Assembly: GCA_037576215.1 (NCBI GenBank)
Contig: JBANDB010000009.1
Span: 1,612,001 to 1,676,000 of the forward strand
From: Armillaria gallica
Taxonomy: Eukaryota > Basidiomycota > Agaricomycetes > Agaricales > Physalacriaceae
Direction: 5' to 3'
Length of the DNA stretch: 64,000 nucleotides
A program made the translations under genes and the position numbers. Positions 47,474 to 60,090 of this stretch are shown one piece after another; position 1 is the stretch's first letter, and every line of letters starts with the position of its first letter. The notes beneath the pieces were generated by a model, which made no database searches, was not told where the DNA came from, and worked only from the letters and a program-made list of their open reading frames with translations.

Positions 47474-49188
47474 TGATGAGGCCTGGTGATGAGCACCTGT
47501 GAAACTGAACATGGCCTAGCATGAACACACACAAAACCTATACCCAATCCCACAAAACACACACACACACAATCTCCTTAAGTGCGGAGGGGAGCAAGGA
47601 TTTTAATTCCACTTGCACACTGACAGTATCTTAAATTATCTCAGTGAGCTCACTAGAATGATATGTGCAACAACATAGTATTATCAAGCTTATCTCAAAT
47701 TCTCTATCTCTTTGGAGCTTTTTACAAGAGAGCACAGTGAACTATGCAACCCTTGAGGCAAAGGATATTTCAAAAGACAAAACACATGGACATGCAGATC
47801 CGCAAAACAACCAAGTTTGGTCAGTGAGCTCACTAAGTACAACCCACCACAAGATCTAATCTGCACATGATGCTGCCTTCCTCTTAGTTGCTAAACCTGA
47901 CTTCCAAACTTGTCACAATGGAGGCTCTCGGCACTCCCACTCAAATCTCAATTATTCTCAAAACCGTCTCCACAAGTCCTCACACACAGTGCGCTCGCCC
48001 TAAAAATGATGCCGCAAGGTCCAACTGTGCACACCTGTCACACTTCGTGCAACTGCTAGAACAGCTCAATCTGGCTAATTCCCTTGCAACTACTTCTAGA
48101 CCTATACAGAGGCCAGCACAATACAACTTCTCTTTCTTACACTGAACTAGAAAAGGAACAGAGCTTTCTCTCAGATGTAACCAAGTAAACCTCTCAAGAC
48201 AGGTGCAGCATCACTGCTTCCGAATCTCTTTCTTATCTTAAGTAAACCAAAGTTTGTATCCAAAATTTCTCTCTTATTCAATTTCTCTGTGAGCTTGCTA
48301 AACTTGCATTGTAGCCAAGGCTCAAAGTCACTAACTCTTACACAGCGCAACAAGTCCAGATCCAAACTGAAACTTTATTATGTTACGTGGGGAGTAGGTA
48401 GCTTGCCTTAATACATGAAAATCTACTCTACTTATACTACAGGAGATTGATTGTTACAAACAGATTTTTAGTAATTTACTTCTTTTTTGGCTGGATATTC
48501 CTTGTCCAAGTTGGCACAGCGCTCTAGGCAGTGTGCCACTCATTCCTCTTTTTAGTAGTCTCAAAGAGCTAAGCAATGTCAACATTGCTCACCCTAGCAG
48601 CAGAGCAGCTCACAAGCATGCACTCAATAGCTGCTTAATCCTTGATCACTGATCACACTTCATATTCGGCTTTTGGGTCTGCTCTGAAGGTGACAGTGTC
48701 ATATTCTAAATCTGGTAACCAAGAAATGCTTCAGCTTTCCAGCCTGCTCACTATTTCCCTCAGCTGAAGCCTATTTCTAGGCTATGCCCAGGGTTCTCTT
48801 GATTACCCCATATGTGATATTGTTTTTCCAGATCTCCAGGAACCATGTGTCATAGATTATAGACGTGTCATTATCTAAATTAGCCTCAGCCCACATACAA
48901 GTGTATCCCACTCCAGCTGAGTCCTCTATTGCAAACGGGTGGTTTGGCAAGCTAGCTTGCCCTTCGGCCTTGTTGCCATGCATGCCTGTAAGGTACAGTG
49001 CAATGACGAAGTCCTTATGTTTTAATTCCATTGCTTCTTTTTCTATTATAGAGCTCTCTACCTCAGTAACCTTGCTTCTTTGTGTGCCACTTGCACTGTC
49101 AGCCTGTTCACAATGCCTCTGCATTGCTAATGTGTAAGGTATGACATTTTTGCAAAATTACACCCTTAGACATGCTGCAGGCATGACA
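47474..49188 (-). repeat. Solo long LTR (LTR1 subfamily), reverse strand
   Basis: It is 1715 bp. The plus strand begins TGATGAGG and ends GCATGACA. It is flanked by the perfect 4-bp duplication CCAT (47470-47473 and 49189-49192). It is collinear with 11287-12998 over its whole length. Confidence 0.92.
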
Positions 49189-49192
49189 CCAT

Positions 49193-50190
49193 GGTATTGT
49201 TGCAGTGATTGGAAAGATTCTTAAAGATTCATAACCTCCTAGCACTAATATGATACAGCACAATCAGACAAGAAGATGAAGATCAAGCATCTTGAGGATG
49301 TGTTGAATACACAGTCAGCTGGAAAGACTATCAAATCTGATGAATGGTAGCCTATGCTGGAGGATCTTCCTCAGCTGAAGCAGTTTCTGAAGAATCCAAT
49401 GGAAAGATTAAGGATTGAGCCTGGATATGGAAAGCAGCACACATCTCTGTTAAGATCTCTTTACTAAGTGGCAATGTCCCAGAGTCCTAGCATTGTGCAG
49501 TAAGCTGGTGCAATAGCATGTTCCTTAAATCTCCTAAGTCCTCAGTTTTCCAGGAACATCACAGTCAGGAATACAGAAACTTTGGCTATCAGAGGCAAAC
49601 TGCCAAGCTCTGGAGACAGACATGACAAGGGCTATCCTTGATAAAGATTGGTGATATTCCATTGGATCAGTGGATCTCTAGTGCCTATATTTCCTTTTCC
49701 ATGTGACTGATTTAAACAAGTAGAACTGGCTCAAACATTCTGAATGACAATGTCTTTATGACCACGAACACAAGGTATCCCTGAAATCAAGTGTGAGCTA
49801 CATATACCATAGATGGTCAGATGTCAATATAGTATCTATAGAATGCCAAATGCATGGACTGGAAATATCCAACTCATCAATCCAATGCTTAGAAGAATAT
49901 TCTTCCAGTTTGACAACCACACTTTGGCCCAATTTCAGGAAGTGATTGAAACACTGTGAGATCTACATTATTTCAAATACATTAGTGACATGCTCATTGC
50001 TCATCCATCTTTCAAGTGTTCAAATCTGACCTATTCTTTCATCTCCTGCCTTTCATTGCATTTCTTCTCCGCTCTCTAGGATATGTGAAACCCTTTGGTG
50101 CATAGGTCACAGAGTAGTCAACAATTGAGGAAGATCAGAGGGGGGGTATATAACTGGCCATGGATTAGAAAATCTAATGTTATTTCCCTT
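49193..50190. other. CpG-poor DNA without a recognisable gene
   Basis: There are no long frames and no repeat boundary was found. It precedes the first copy of the duplicated membrane-protein gene. Confidence 0.5.
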
Positions 50191-50207
50191 GATCTTGTAC
50201 CACCACC

Positions 50208-52020
50208 ATGTTACTCAGCTGCACAGTTCTCATATTACAAACTTTGGTCATTGCTTGGTTCTTAGTCAACAAGCTAATATTCACTACTAACATCAGTCAG
50301 AGGTGGTGGGATGCTGTCCTAACAGACATCAGATTATCTCAGCCCAACACTACCTCAACAGACCTCAGTAATAATTTCATCCAAAGCATGGCCCTGGTTA
50401 TCAAGTGCTATGCATTACAATCCATCAGCTTGGTCACCATCCTGATGATGGATGAAAGAACCCAATAACATGGGCATTTCTGCAGATGATACTCCTCTCC
50501 AAGGTATTATCCAACAGCTTCTCAAACCCATAGTCACTGTTGTCGAAGTGACATCTGCTGGAATGATGCCTGTGGATGACATGATTGTGCTGGTTTCTAT
50601 CCATCCCCAGCAAGGTCTCCTGCCAAGGTGGACTAATACCAAAGTGAGTGCCAATACAAAGCACATTAATATCTATGAATGCTCATCATTCAATTTTAAG
50701 CACCTATGAGCAAGAGAGATTTGGTATCTTTTTTTAAGGAGTGAGGAACTCATCAAGACTGTCTATAATGCCATGCTGCCACTTGACAAGACTGCTACTG
50801 ATAAGGACAAGTCCAAGATGGAGGTGAGTGAAGGACTGGTGAGCATTGTCAGTTACTCTCTGTGGTGTCCCCACTAACAGTCAATGTTGTGTAGATACAC
50901 CCATATGCTTGGTGTTTGTCAGGAGCATGTGACAAATCCCATCCTGTGACTTCCAGGCTACACTCCTTTAGCAGATTATGCTGACAATGACTCGTTGGTC
51001 CTGTTGGTGGAGGCCAAGCCTACTATTCAGACAGCAGTCTCTTTGACAGCCCCAATCACAATGTACTCCCCTTCTCCATTCATGCATGCATCAAACCCCC
51101 AGTCACAGTCCTTGGACTGGTCATGTGAGGCATTGGTGGCCACACCTACTATCAGGAATGGTATCCCTTCACCATTGAGGATCCTGACTAGCTGCAGGAG
51201 AAGGCTAGCATTGGCTCATGTCACAGACACACCCCATGCTGCCAAAGTCATACCACTGAGGACCTCAATAAATGTTGGACAAGTCGAACAAGTTCAGAAT
51301 GGTGTACTCACACCACCTCCCTCATTGTGACTGAAGCTGGTGGATGACCAGCCTGCTTCCCCTTGTGACACCAGTGGCATGCTTTGGGGACAAAAGCAGG
51401 ACCCCCCATCCAGCAAGCCATCCTGTGAGCCTTCATTTCACTGACTGCAATCTTGCAATTCTTTAACAAACACACCAAGATGACAATGATATAGGAGGAC
51501 TGTTTTGCTGACAAGGTTACCAGTCCTTCTATTACTGGCTGAACAGAGGACCCTAGAGACAGGGTGTTACCTCTCTGAGGAGCCTCTGAGGGAACATTGA
51601 CTGCCAGCAGGCTCTGTTCCTCTATATCCCATTCTTTGCATGCAAGACAAACTATTACATCTTTCAGGAACCTCATCGTCATCTGCATCTTCTCAGTTTT
51701 CAGCTGTCATCATTGTGGGCCATGGTTCAGGACATCTGTGCAGCATCAACATTCTATCCTCCCCCAGCCTGTGTCATTATTCTTATTTAATGCATTTTCT
51801 ACACTGTATACCCTTTTCTCTTAGCTCTACTCAATTTTCTCTTCTTCTTTTCCTCAATCATATCACAGCCTATGCCCCTCACAGTCCTATACCCATATTT
51901 TTTCAGGATTTTCTTGGTATACCTCTTTTTCTTCAGTATTTGCAATCTTCTCTTTCTCTCCTTCTTTGCTCATATTACAACTTACATGCCACCAACTTTT
52001 TCAGTCCGTCTCTCATATAA
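50208..52020 (+). pseudogene. Degraded copy 1 of the membrane-protein gene family
   Basis: It is collinear with the minus-strand gene 63219-60584 and its downstream flank. It begins with an N-terminal hydrophobic segment (MLLSCTVLILQTLVIAWF) and ISQRWWDAVLTDI, equivalent to VSRRWEAPVPVDM in copy 3. It continues with GIIQQLLKPIVTVVE, then skips most of the membrane exon, and resumes with the later exons (about 50620-51330), including SPSPFMHASNPQSQSLDW. Similarity runs into the 3' flank to about 52020. It has stops and indels and nearly every CG has become TG or CA. No function remains. Confidence 0.72.
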
Positions 52021-52029
52021 CATGTCATG

Positions 52030-52735
52030 ACTATTATCTGAAGTAATATTTTTTTCTGTCTTTCACATTCTTCATGTTCCTTCCTTGCGATACCTTACTG
52101 TATTTATGCCATTCCACCTCAAATCATACCTGGATTGTTGAGAAAAGAATGCCAAGAACTTAGAAGCATCCTGGAGGTATGCCTTTGATATTCAGAAACA
52201 GATTTTACTCCAATATTCACAGCAGTTCTGTGACTGGTTTCGATGGCTCTTCATTTTTGAGCTTGCTAGTCTCAGGTGTCAAGGGACTTGCAGATTGTGG
52301 TTCTGTGGGTGCATGACCTCAGTGCTATGATATCTCCTCTCCGATCAACATAGGATTTCTCCCTCCCTTCGTTGAAGCGTGTTCAGTCCCCAACTCACTG
52401 ACTCACTGACATGTGAGAGCCCAGTCTCTGTGAATGGCTCTTTGCCATCAAGATGACGAATTGGCATTGGCCAAGCAAGCATAGGATGGTCAAGAAAGGG
52501 TGAGGTAGAGGGAAATTAGGTGATACATGGTGATGGGGCAGGCAGGATGGTGGCATATGCATTGGGTATAGTAAGCACTTCTCATTAACTCACATTTATA
52601 GGCATTAATCTTTGCCAGGCAGCTCTCTCCTTCAAGCACTACTTGAAGTATCAGGTATCAACTTTTGTCAATGTACCACTGTCATGGCAGCATTGCTGGA
52701 GGGAATTTCACCCTGACACAACATATTGTCATCTG
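52030..52735. other. CpG-poor spacer between gene copies 1 and 2
   Basis: No supported gene is seen. Confidence 0.45.
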
Positions 52736-52736
52736 G

Positions 52737-54329
52737 CAAGCTAGCCCTGGACAGCCACAGAGGGAAATTCACCATTCCATATGATGGACAATCCAGAGTC
52801 CTTTTCAATTCCGACTGTAAGCAGTGAATGTGTAAGTGCACCACAGAATGCATCTATATCGGTCACTCAGCTGTGAGTTCCAGAACATATACACAATGGC
52901 AGAGATGATGTCATTCCCATCAGTTGATGATCTCCAGAAACCAACTGACTTTGAGTGTTTGCAGGAGGATGTTCAAGGATTTGGTTATGAGTCAGAGGGT
53001 GATGGAAGTGCTTTCTAGGATGAGAATGCTAACATGCTATGCTTACAGAACTTGGCACCATCCCTTCCTGCAACAGAGCTAGGAGTATTGCCATCACCCT
53101 CACCCTGAAACCCCGGCTTTGCCAAGACCAGTCTGGGCCAGGCCATTTGAATATTTCCATGAACGTTGAGGGGTGGATACAAAAGTGAGTGCCAATATGA
53201 AGCACGTCCATATCCACAAATACTTACCATTCAATTTCCAGCATGTATGGGCCCATGAATTTTAGTATCATATGCTGAGGAGTGAGGAACTCATCAGAGT
53301 TGTGTATGACACCATGTTTCCCCTTGACAAGGCTGCCACCGATGAGAACATATATGAGATGGAGCTGGGCGAAGGACTAGTGAGCATTGCCAGTTGGTTT
53401 CTGTGGTGTCCTTGCTGACATTTAATATTGTCTAGGTACACATATCTGCATTGCATCTGCCAGAGCACACAATGGATCCCATCCTGCAACTTCCATACAA
53501 CACTCTTACAGAGGATGCTGACCACAAAGATGTTAAGGTATGGAAGCTAAGGAGCACTGAATGATCACAAGACAGGTGCTAAACAGGTGCTGGATGGGCA
53601 TGGAATGGTCACAAGATGATGGTAAAAGTGTCCAATTCAACAATCAAAAATGCCATGTAACTACTGTATGTACATGTTTACAAGCACCGTCTGCACGTGG
53701 AAGTGCCGGCCCGGTAGAAACCTCAACAAAAGATTCCTTGTTCGTGTCGACGGAGGCCAATCCTACCATCCAGACGGGAGTGTCTTCGGCAGACTCAATC
53801 GGCATTCGCTCCCCTTCTCTGTTCGTGCGCCCTTCGAACCCCCAGTCACGGTTCTTGGAATCGTCTTCTGAGGCATCGGTGGCCGCGCCTGCTATCCAGT
53901 ATGGAATCCCTTCACCATCCAGGACCCCGGCTATTCGCAGGAGAAGGCCAGCATTGGCTCAGGTGACGAACACATCCCGCGCTCTCCAAACCGCGCCACT
54001 GTCCCGGACCCCGATCAAAGTTGGACGAGTTCAAGGAGTTCGTTACAGTGTCCCCACACCGCCTCCCTCTGTGCGACCGAAGCTGGCCAAACGTGCGAGC
54101 CGTTTCCCTCTAGAGGCGCCGACAATGCGCCTCAAGGATGAAAGCGACTCTCCTACCCGTCCAGCACGCCACTGTGTGAGTCTTCATTTCTCTCACTGTA
54201 TTTCCGCAATTCTGATTTTGTTCTCAGCATCCTCCTTCCAAGTTCCCTCGATGGACAGCGGCCGCTCAGGAGGAGAGAAAAGGAGTTCAATCTGAACATA
54301 ACATTGCTCTTCCGTTTGCGATTGGGTGA
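52737..54329 (+). pseudogene. 5'-truncated copy 2 of the membrane-protein gene family
   Basis: Similarity to copy 3 begins in the exon that includes its MMDRPESFS stretch (about 52737). The exon with SFPSVDDL follows (about 52899-53018), then exons carrying many stops up to about 53530. An unmatched segment of about 160-190 bases interrupts it. From about 53690 the large Ser/Pro-rich exon is intact (DSLFVSTEANPTIQTG to PTRPARHC, ending 54175). A 52-base intron (54176-54227) and a last exon to TGA 54327-54329 (HPPSKFPRWTAAAQEERK) follow. The 5' half is CpG-depleted and the 3' half CpG-rich, so this may be two pieces joined. The N-terminal membrane domain is absent. Confidence 0.7.
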
Positions 54330-54553
54330 AGCGGCAGGCAAGTGAGAGCGTCGGGAAAGAAAAACCATAGTGGCTGTGCCATACATCCGGCAACTTGAAC
54401 TTTGATGCCCGGTCCCTCACCAACCACGATGAGCTCGTCCAGATATAAGTGCACCCTCGTCTGATACCGACTGAGTCTAATCCGCCGACAGTCTAGTTCC
54501 CTGCTACCAACACGAAACTCAGGATTTTCAACGTAACAGCGACGTCTCACCAA
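54287..54553 (-). CDS. Possible exon or gene fragment of unknown function
   Basis: An 88-codon minus-strand frame in GC-rich sequence has even, protein-like composition (RRCYVENPEFRVGSRELD..VHLYLDELIVVGEGPG). It overlaps the last exon of copy 2 on the other strand. I do not recognise it, and no partner exon was found. It may be a fragment of a host gene or chance. Confidence 0.2.
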   Translation of the reverse strand: MVRRRCYVENPEFRVGSRELDCRRIRLSRYQTRVHLYLDELIVVGEGPGIKVQVAGCMAQPLWFFFPDALTCLPLHPIANGRAMLCSD

Positions 54554-57500
54554 CGTTACGGCACTTTACTTGAAAGCGCGTACATGCGGTCTAATATCTG
54601 CGCGAAATTCCTGGGCAAGTAAGCGTATCTAGTCTGTTAACCATATTTCTGCCATTCCATGGTCATGATTTCGTTTGGGTATGAATCTACGGTGGCAGGC
54701 GAAGCCCCAGCTGCAGTTTTCCTCCGGATAGTTTCTTCGATCTCTTGGTCGCAATTAATTGCTATATCATGCAAGGTCTACAACGGGTGACTCTCGCTAT
54801 TGACACAGCTCACGCTCGATCCTGAAGCCTCGATCTTGGCTACGGCTGTCGCTCGCGTAACCGGAATTCCGTTTGACGCATCACGACCACATATCGGCGA
54901 TGCTTAGCCGTATCAGTCAAGGTGTTAATTCATCCGAGCCCAGGATATATGGCGATGAGCCTTTCGGCAGCGCTTGCTGCGTGATTCGAGCTTCATAATG
55001 TCAAGTCTGCTATATGAAATGCACAATATATGTGCTACTATCGCTCAGGTTGAGTTTCTGCCTACTGTGTCATTCACGTAAACCAGGCCATAGCGTCCGT
55101 GCCTGCACGCTTTGTTTTATCTCCCCCGAGAACAAGGGTATTTTTCCAGTCGTGGGCATTGTTCTAATACATACATTCCATTCTAGGTTTTGCCTTGGTA
55201 AATTAATGTCGCCTGATACTCCGGCTTGTCGATATCGCCAGAGTGTAGCGATGCCTGTAACAATAACGATGTTCGTTCGTGTGCCATCTCTCTGCTTCGG
55301 GGGTGAAAAGGAGTCTCCAATTAACGTCACACCATGCTATGGTCATTGTCAAGGTTTGATCAGTATCCAGCTGAGTCCCTCGCAGATTTGCCTGCTCCGT
55401 ACGCTGATGGCAGTTTATGCCACCGAGGTGGAAAAACGTTGGTCAGCTCAGCAGACCACTTTCTTTCATCTTCTATTCATTTGAGATGTCCTAGAAATAG
55501 GAAATGCGATGATAGACGCTGCAATTGATTAATTGAAAACAACGCCTTGCCCACGACAGAGTTTTGTGCGCCACTGAGAAGATTTCCATCACACATCTGT
55601 ACTGAACAAGGGTTGTGGTCAGGGAAACCCGTATACGAAATCTTCTCTGCACCTCACGGTTCATCTATGCTGCACACCCTGACGGTCCTCTCTCGATGAC
55701 TGGAACCAAAGGAGTGGCCAGTCTACCTACGTGAGTGTTTAAGCGCGCGCTTCTGGTTTGTTTTCACGACGTTCTGGATTAATATCAGATCAGATCTGAC
55801 AACACCTACGGCCGCGACATCGTCTGACTCTTTGGTAATAGTTTTCTCGTCTAGGCAACATCTGGGCTAGACAATACTACGCGTCATAATACTCACGTAG
55901 CCCGTGCCACCATTGTTCAAAACCATAGCTGCTATAAGACGGCTTCAACGGGCGCTTACCCGCTGTTGATACGCTGGTATAGTGTGCCTATCAAGCCATC
56001 ACCACAAGCGTTTCACTGATCTTCAGATTTAGATTTGTATCGCTTCCCTGACCTCGTGGCTCTACTTCTCCTCCCTACACTTCATTTCCATTGGCCCCTA
56101 CGCTCGACCTATTTATGTCCTCTAATCTGGGATTTGAACAATCGTACTTTCTTCACTTGTTCACCATTAATTTGACGTGGCGTATCATCAGCACCAACAC
56201 CATTGGACCTACTATTTCTTTCTTAATTTGATCTCTTTTCACTACCGTAGTTGAGAATCCTCCGGGCCGAAGTCGTTTGTACTCACCTGAGCATCCTTTA
56301 TCTAAAACACTCCTTGCTCCCTTATTTCTGATTGGCTAGTCCTTGTGGCAGTCTTTGGCCTCGTCGATCGTTCTAATGAGTGTCTTGAGCGAATATATTT
56401 ACACCACAATACCTTCCCTTGTCTTGAGTATCGGTCGCAAAGCTTCTTATGTCTGTCTTCACGCAAGAGATGTTAAAGGTGCTTGTCTGAAATAGAAATC
56501 TCCGTATGGGCATTGCGAATTGTAATCCACTCTTGTTTCCGCTTGTGGCGTTAGGACATTTCTTTTTATTTCGCATCCTTCTCCAACATCGACAGATATG
56601 GCACAGTGTTGATGACGACCAAACTTGTCACTTTTCTGCCCTATGAATCCATGCTGCATATTACAGCCTGCCCTTGTTCTTGCCTTCGGCGCTCAGTCTG
56701 CTTGGGATCAAGATCCGGCTATCCTCTATTTCTGCTGCTTGTCCCACATAGCTTTTTTTGGGTCGCACATCACTGAAAAGTCCCGGGTAATTGTATACAC
56801 GGCTTCTTGGGCACTCTGGAGCGCAGGCGTCTAGCTTCCGTATTCTCAAGGACTTGTAGACTTGGAAGAATCGATAGCAACTAGCTGGCTGCGGCCTGTT
56901 TCCCATCGTCTAGCTAAGGATTCATACTCTTATCGATCTATTGAACCACCTTGAGCGGCTATTCCGGGCCGGTACCCGGCAGACATGGACATCGTGACTC
57001 GGTGACTTTGTTTAAGTCTTGACTAGTTCCGCGAGTATCTAATAAAGCGGCTTGCCAGGCTAAGTCTTGACTGAGTCGGATTTGCTGTGACAGAAAGGCT
57101 GGATCAAAAGATACTAATCTCAATTCCAATGCTTTCCCTTGCAATTTTTTGAGAATCACCGGCTCAACACTTATCGACCAATGACTAGTATGCCCGTTCA
57201 TATCATTGTATTGAAGGGAGCTTCCTTTCAATTTGTTCATGAATCAGACGCACTGATTTCAATTCCTTTTGATTCGAGGCTTCACATTAGCGCGCAACTT
57301 CAATAGTATTGAATTGGAGGTGTGTACTAAACGCGCGGCTAGTAACCTTCGCATTTTCATTATTATTTAATGAAACCAAACTAGGAAGGAAGGAAAGAAG
57401 GGATGATTCAAGATTTTCTCTTTGTAGCGGCAAGTATGTTACTATAGAACGGTGAAATTTCTGACACGTTGACCATGATCAAGTCCTCATTGCCGCGCCG

Positions 57501-57571
57501 AGAGCCGCCTCTTGCCTCAAGGACATTCACTACCTCCCAGGCTGTCTCTGCTTTAAACACGACATAGCGAC
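54554..57571. other. CpG-rich DNA without a confident gene
   Basis: Several frames of 60-156 codons exist (for example 55014-55484 plus) but none shows a domain, and composition does not favour any. It could hold a small multi-exon or degraded gene that I cannot resolve. Confidence 0.4.
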
Positions 57572-58694
57572 ATGATGCCCCAGTGGCTCACCCAGCTATT
57601 TCGTACCCTTCTTCGCATCACCATGCAGAAAGACAACCCAGAGATGCGCGTCTTCTCAAAAACCACAGAGGTAACCAGCGCCTCGACCCTACTCCGTTCT
57701 CTAAAAGAGAATCACCCATTCCTCAAAGACGGCCTCGGCAACATCATCGTTACCAAAGTTGAATACTGCAAATGCCGCCACACCAAAGGTAGTCCTTGGG
57801 AGCACGAGTTTTTGTTTGTGACGTTGGATGAGGCGGTGGGAGCTAGGCGGACGGCGTTTCTCATGGCGGAGCGGTTGATGGACGATGCGGAGGAATACAG
57901 TGGAGCACAGGATGGGCAGCTGGCCGATATAGCTCGGCATCAGAATGGGGAAACGAACGGCACCGAAGGGCCCGGTGCGAACCAATCCTCATCATCGTCT
58001 ACCCAGTCCTCGACGACGACCTCGCTTCTTAGAGTACCTGGTACTGTAAAGGGGTCCGCTCCGAGTTATATCCATTCCTCTGCCATGGTCAAGAACCTCA
58101 CCACGGGCGACCCTCCCGACGCGCTCGACCGGCTCGTCATCTTCCCAAACAAAGAGGCCTTCGCAAGAGAGATGAAGAATTACCCGTTCGATGTTCTCAT
58201 GGTCATGGACCTCACCCAGTCACAATTTGAAAAGGTCACCCTCGAGCGATTTGCGCATCTCCTCCAAACTACTTCGGAAAACACCCCGCGGTACCATTTC
58301 ATCTTCTCGCAGTGTTATTGGTACGCCTACACCATTTGGAGGATCCTTGAAATAGCGATGCAGCCACGTATAGACAGAAAAGCGGAGGCTGAACGCCAGT
58401 GCTCGTATTCGAGACGCTTGGTTCTGGGGAAAGGCAAATCTGTGGATAAGGTGAGGTCCCCAGAGACAATAAAGGCGCAATGGGAGGCGGGAAGACCTGC
58501 TGAGGACCAAGAGTGGGCTGAAAAGAAAAAGGTGAGCATAATTGCGACTTCAGGCGAGCAGATCTTTCTGATGGCAGCCTCAGGCAATTTATGAAGATGC
58601 TGAAGGTCGCCGTAAAGCAGAGGCTCGTGTACGCGAGCTTGAGAGAGAGTTGGAAAGTCTCCAGCGCTCCGCTCGTTCTGCTAACGCACTCTAA
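57572..58694 (+). CDS. Orphan protein of 356 residues, one intron
   Basis: Exon 1 (57572-58531, 320 codons) and exon 2 (58584-58694) are joined across a 52-base GT..AG intron in phase 0; the unspliced frame would stop 20 codons later. Residues about 1-105 form a mixed domain (FLFVTLDEAVGARRTAF). Residues about 125-155 are a Ser/Thr/Asn-rich linker. Residues about 160-270 contain a conserved-looking core (LERFAHLLQTTSENTPRYHF, then FSQCYWYAYTIW). The C-terminus is a charged helix, probably a coiled coil (EGRRKAEARVRELERELESL). The Cys-Tyr-Trp pattern recalls an uncharacterised expanded family of agaricomycetes; no catalytic motif is visible. There is no signal peptide and no clear membrane span. 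The start MMPQWL is the first in-frame ATG. It is intact and is the best host gene in the window. Confidence 0.8.
58532..58583 (+). other. Intron of the orphan gene
   Basis: It is 52 bases, GTGAGC..CTCAG. Its removal extends the protein by a well-formed coiled coil. Confidence 0.75.
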
Positions 58695-59790
58695 GCCCTC
58701 TTGTTTTATTCCATTCTATCCCTCTTTTGCTATCATTTGCTTTCTTGTTATCCATCGCTATCGATCTTGCTGTCGTGTTCAATTGCTTTCGGTCAACTGT
58801 CTTGCTTTGCTGTATGCTGATAACTACTGTACATATACTAATAGTTTACCCACTATCGCTCCTATATATAACTCGTTCTCAAAAATTATATAACACAAGT
58901 ACGTAAGGAGAGGTTCTCCTTGAATACCAGGCTACTGTCGGTCAATCGGGTATGCCCAGAGCTGAAGCATTTTGCATGACTGCCTGTCGAGATATTTAAA
59001 AAAGAGTACTTACGTCCTGGAGCTTAGAACGCAGTTCACCTTAGCGAAAGAAGGTTAGGTTAGAGTTTCCGCGGGCTTCTGTCGTTCATATCTTCTATGT
59101 GCGAAAACCCAAGAAGAGAAAACATTCTCGAGGCCCACACTAAGATTCCCGCTATTATGGTAAGTCGTTGCGCTGGTGACTGTACAAGAGATTAGAGATT
59201 TGCTCCAGGCGAATACGATATAAGTCGGAAAATACCATAGCTGCGATTGGAGGAAGCAACCATCGTCGAGAGAAACAAAGCGGAGATCCAATAGTTTAGA
59301 CGCGCCATGAAGCCTATAAATAAGTGGCTGAGGTGTCCATCCTAGTTTCTAAATGGAGTAGAACTGTTTTAGGGTAAGAGCTTGAAGAATCCGCTTCAGC
59401 GTAACAGGTACAGCACACGAAACTCTGTCCAAGCATTGTTTTGAAAAATGGCAGGACAGCCTGAGGAATCAGGTTCGCCTGCAGATCTTACGGCCCCAAG
59501 TCTGACGTCGTCCTCGAGCTTCATATAATGACCGTCGAATACAGTTCGCTCAGCAGCGAAGACGTAGTCAACATTACTGTAGCTCCTTGAAACTGTTGAA
59601 ATATGGTCAGGGGTAGAACGAGTGAGAGGCAAAGCAGGTAGCTGTACCCGAAGTCGTGAGAAAATGTAAAAATGCTCGAACTTGAACCAATTTCGCACAC
59701 GTTTGAACTTGTCAGACGGTTGAAGACAAAAAGAAAGATAATATTCACAAAAGCTAGAGGTAAAGACCAAAGAAATCCAAAGACCCGGAA
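58695..59790. other. Intergenic DNA
   Basis: It holds the 3' flank of the orphan gene and no supported gene. Minus-strand frames across 59396-60298 are low-complexity Ser/Phe/Leu readings. Confidence 0.45.
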
Positions 59791-60090
59791 GAACTATGGG
59801 CATAGGAATGTAATAATGATAGGCTGACCTCGAAGAAAAAATATGCAAGTTGGCGAGGTATAGACTGTGATGTGTTCGAGAAAAAAAGAGAAGATTGAAA
59901 AGACGGAAGAGAAGAGGGTATACCAAAGAACCGAAGGAAATATGGGTATAGGAATGTGATGATGGTAGGCTGACCTCGAAGGAGAAATATGCAAATTGGC
60001 GAGGTATAGGCTGTGATATGGTCGAGGAAAAAGAAAGAGAGAAGACGGAGAAGACGGAAGAGAAAAGGGTATATGGGGTAGGAATGCAAT
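59791..60090. repeat. Tandem duplication, about 146-bp unit, just over two copies
   Basis: ATGGGCATAGGAATG at about 59796 recurs as ATGGGTATAGGAATG at 59942 and in part at about 60073. The inner block with GGCTGACCTCGAAG and TTGGCGAGGTATAG is repeated in both full units. It lies downstream of gene copy 3; the same flank occurs at 51600-52020 beside copy 1. Confidence 0.7.

Noticed and set aside
55014..55484. 156-codon frame
   Set aside because: Cys/Ser/Leu-rich with no domain; a minus-strand frame over the same bases is equally open.
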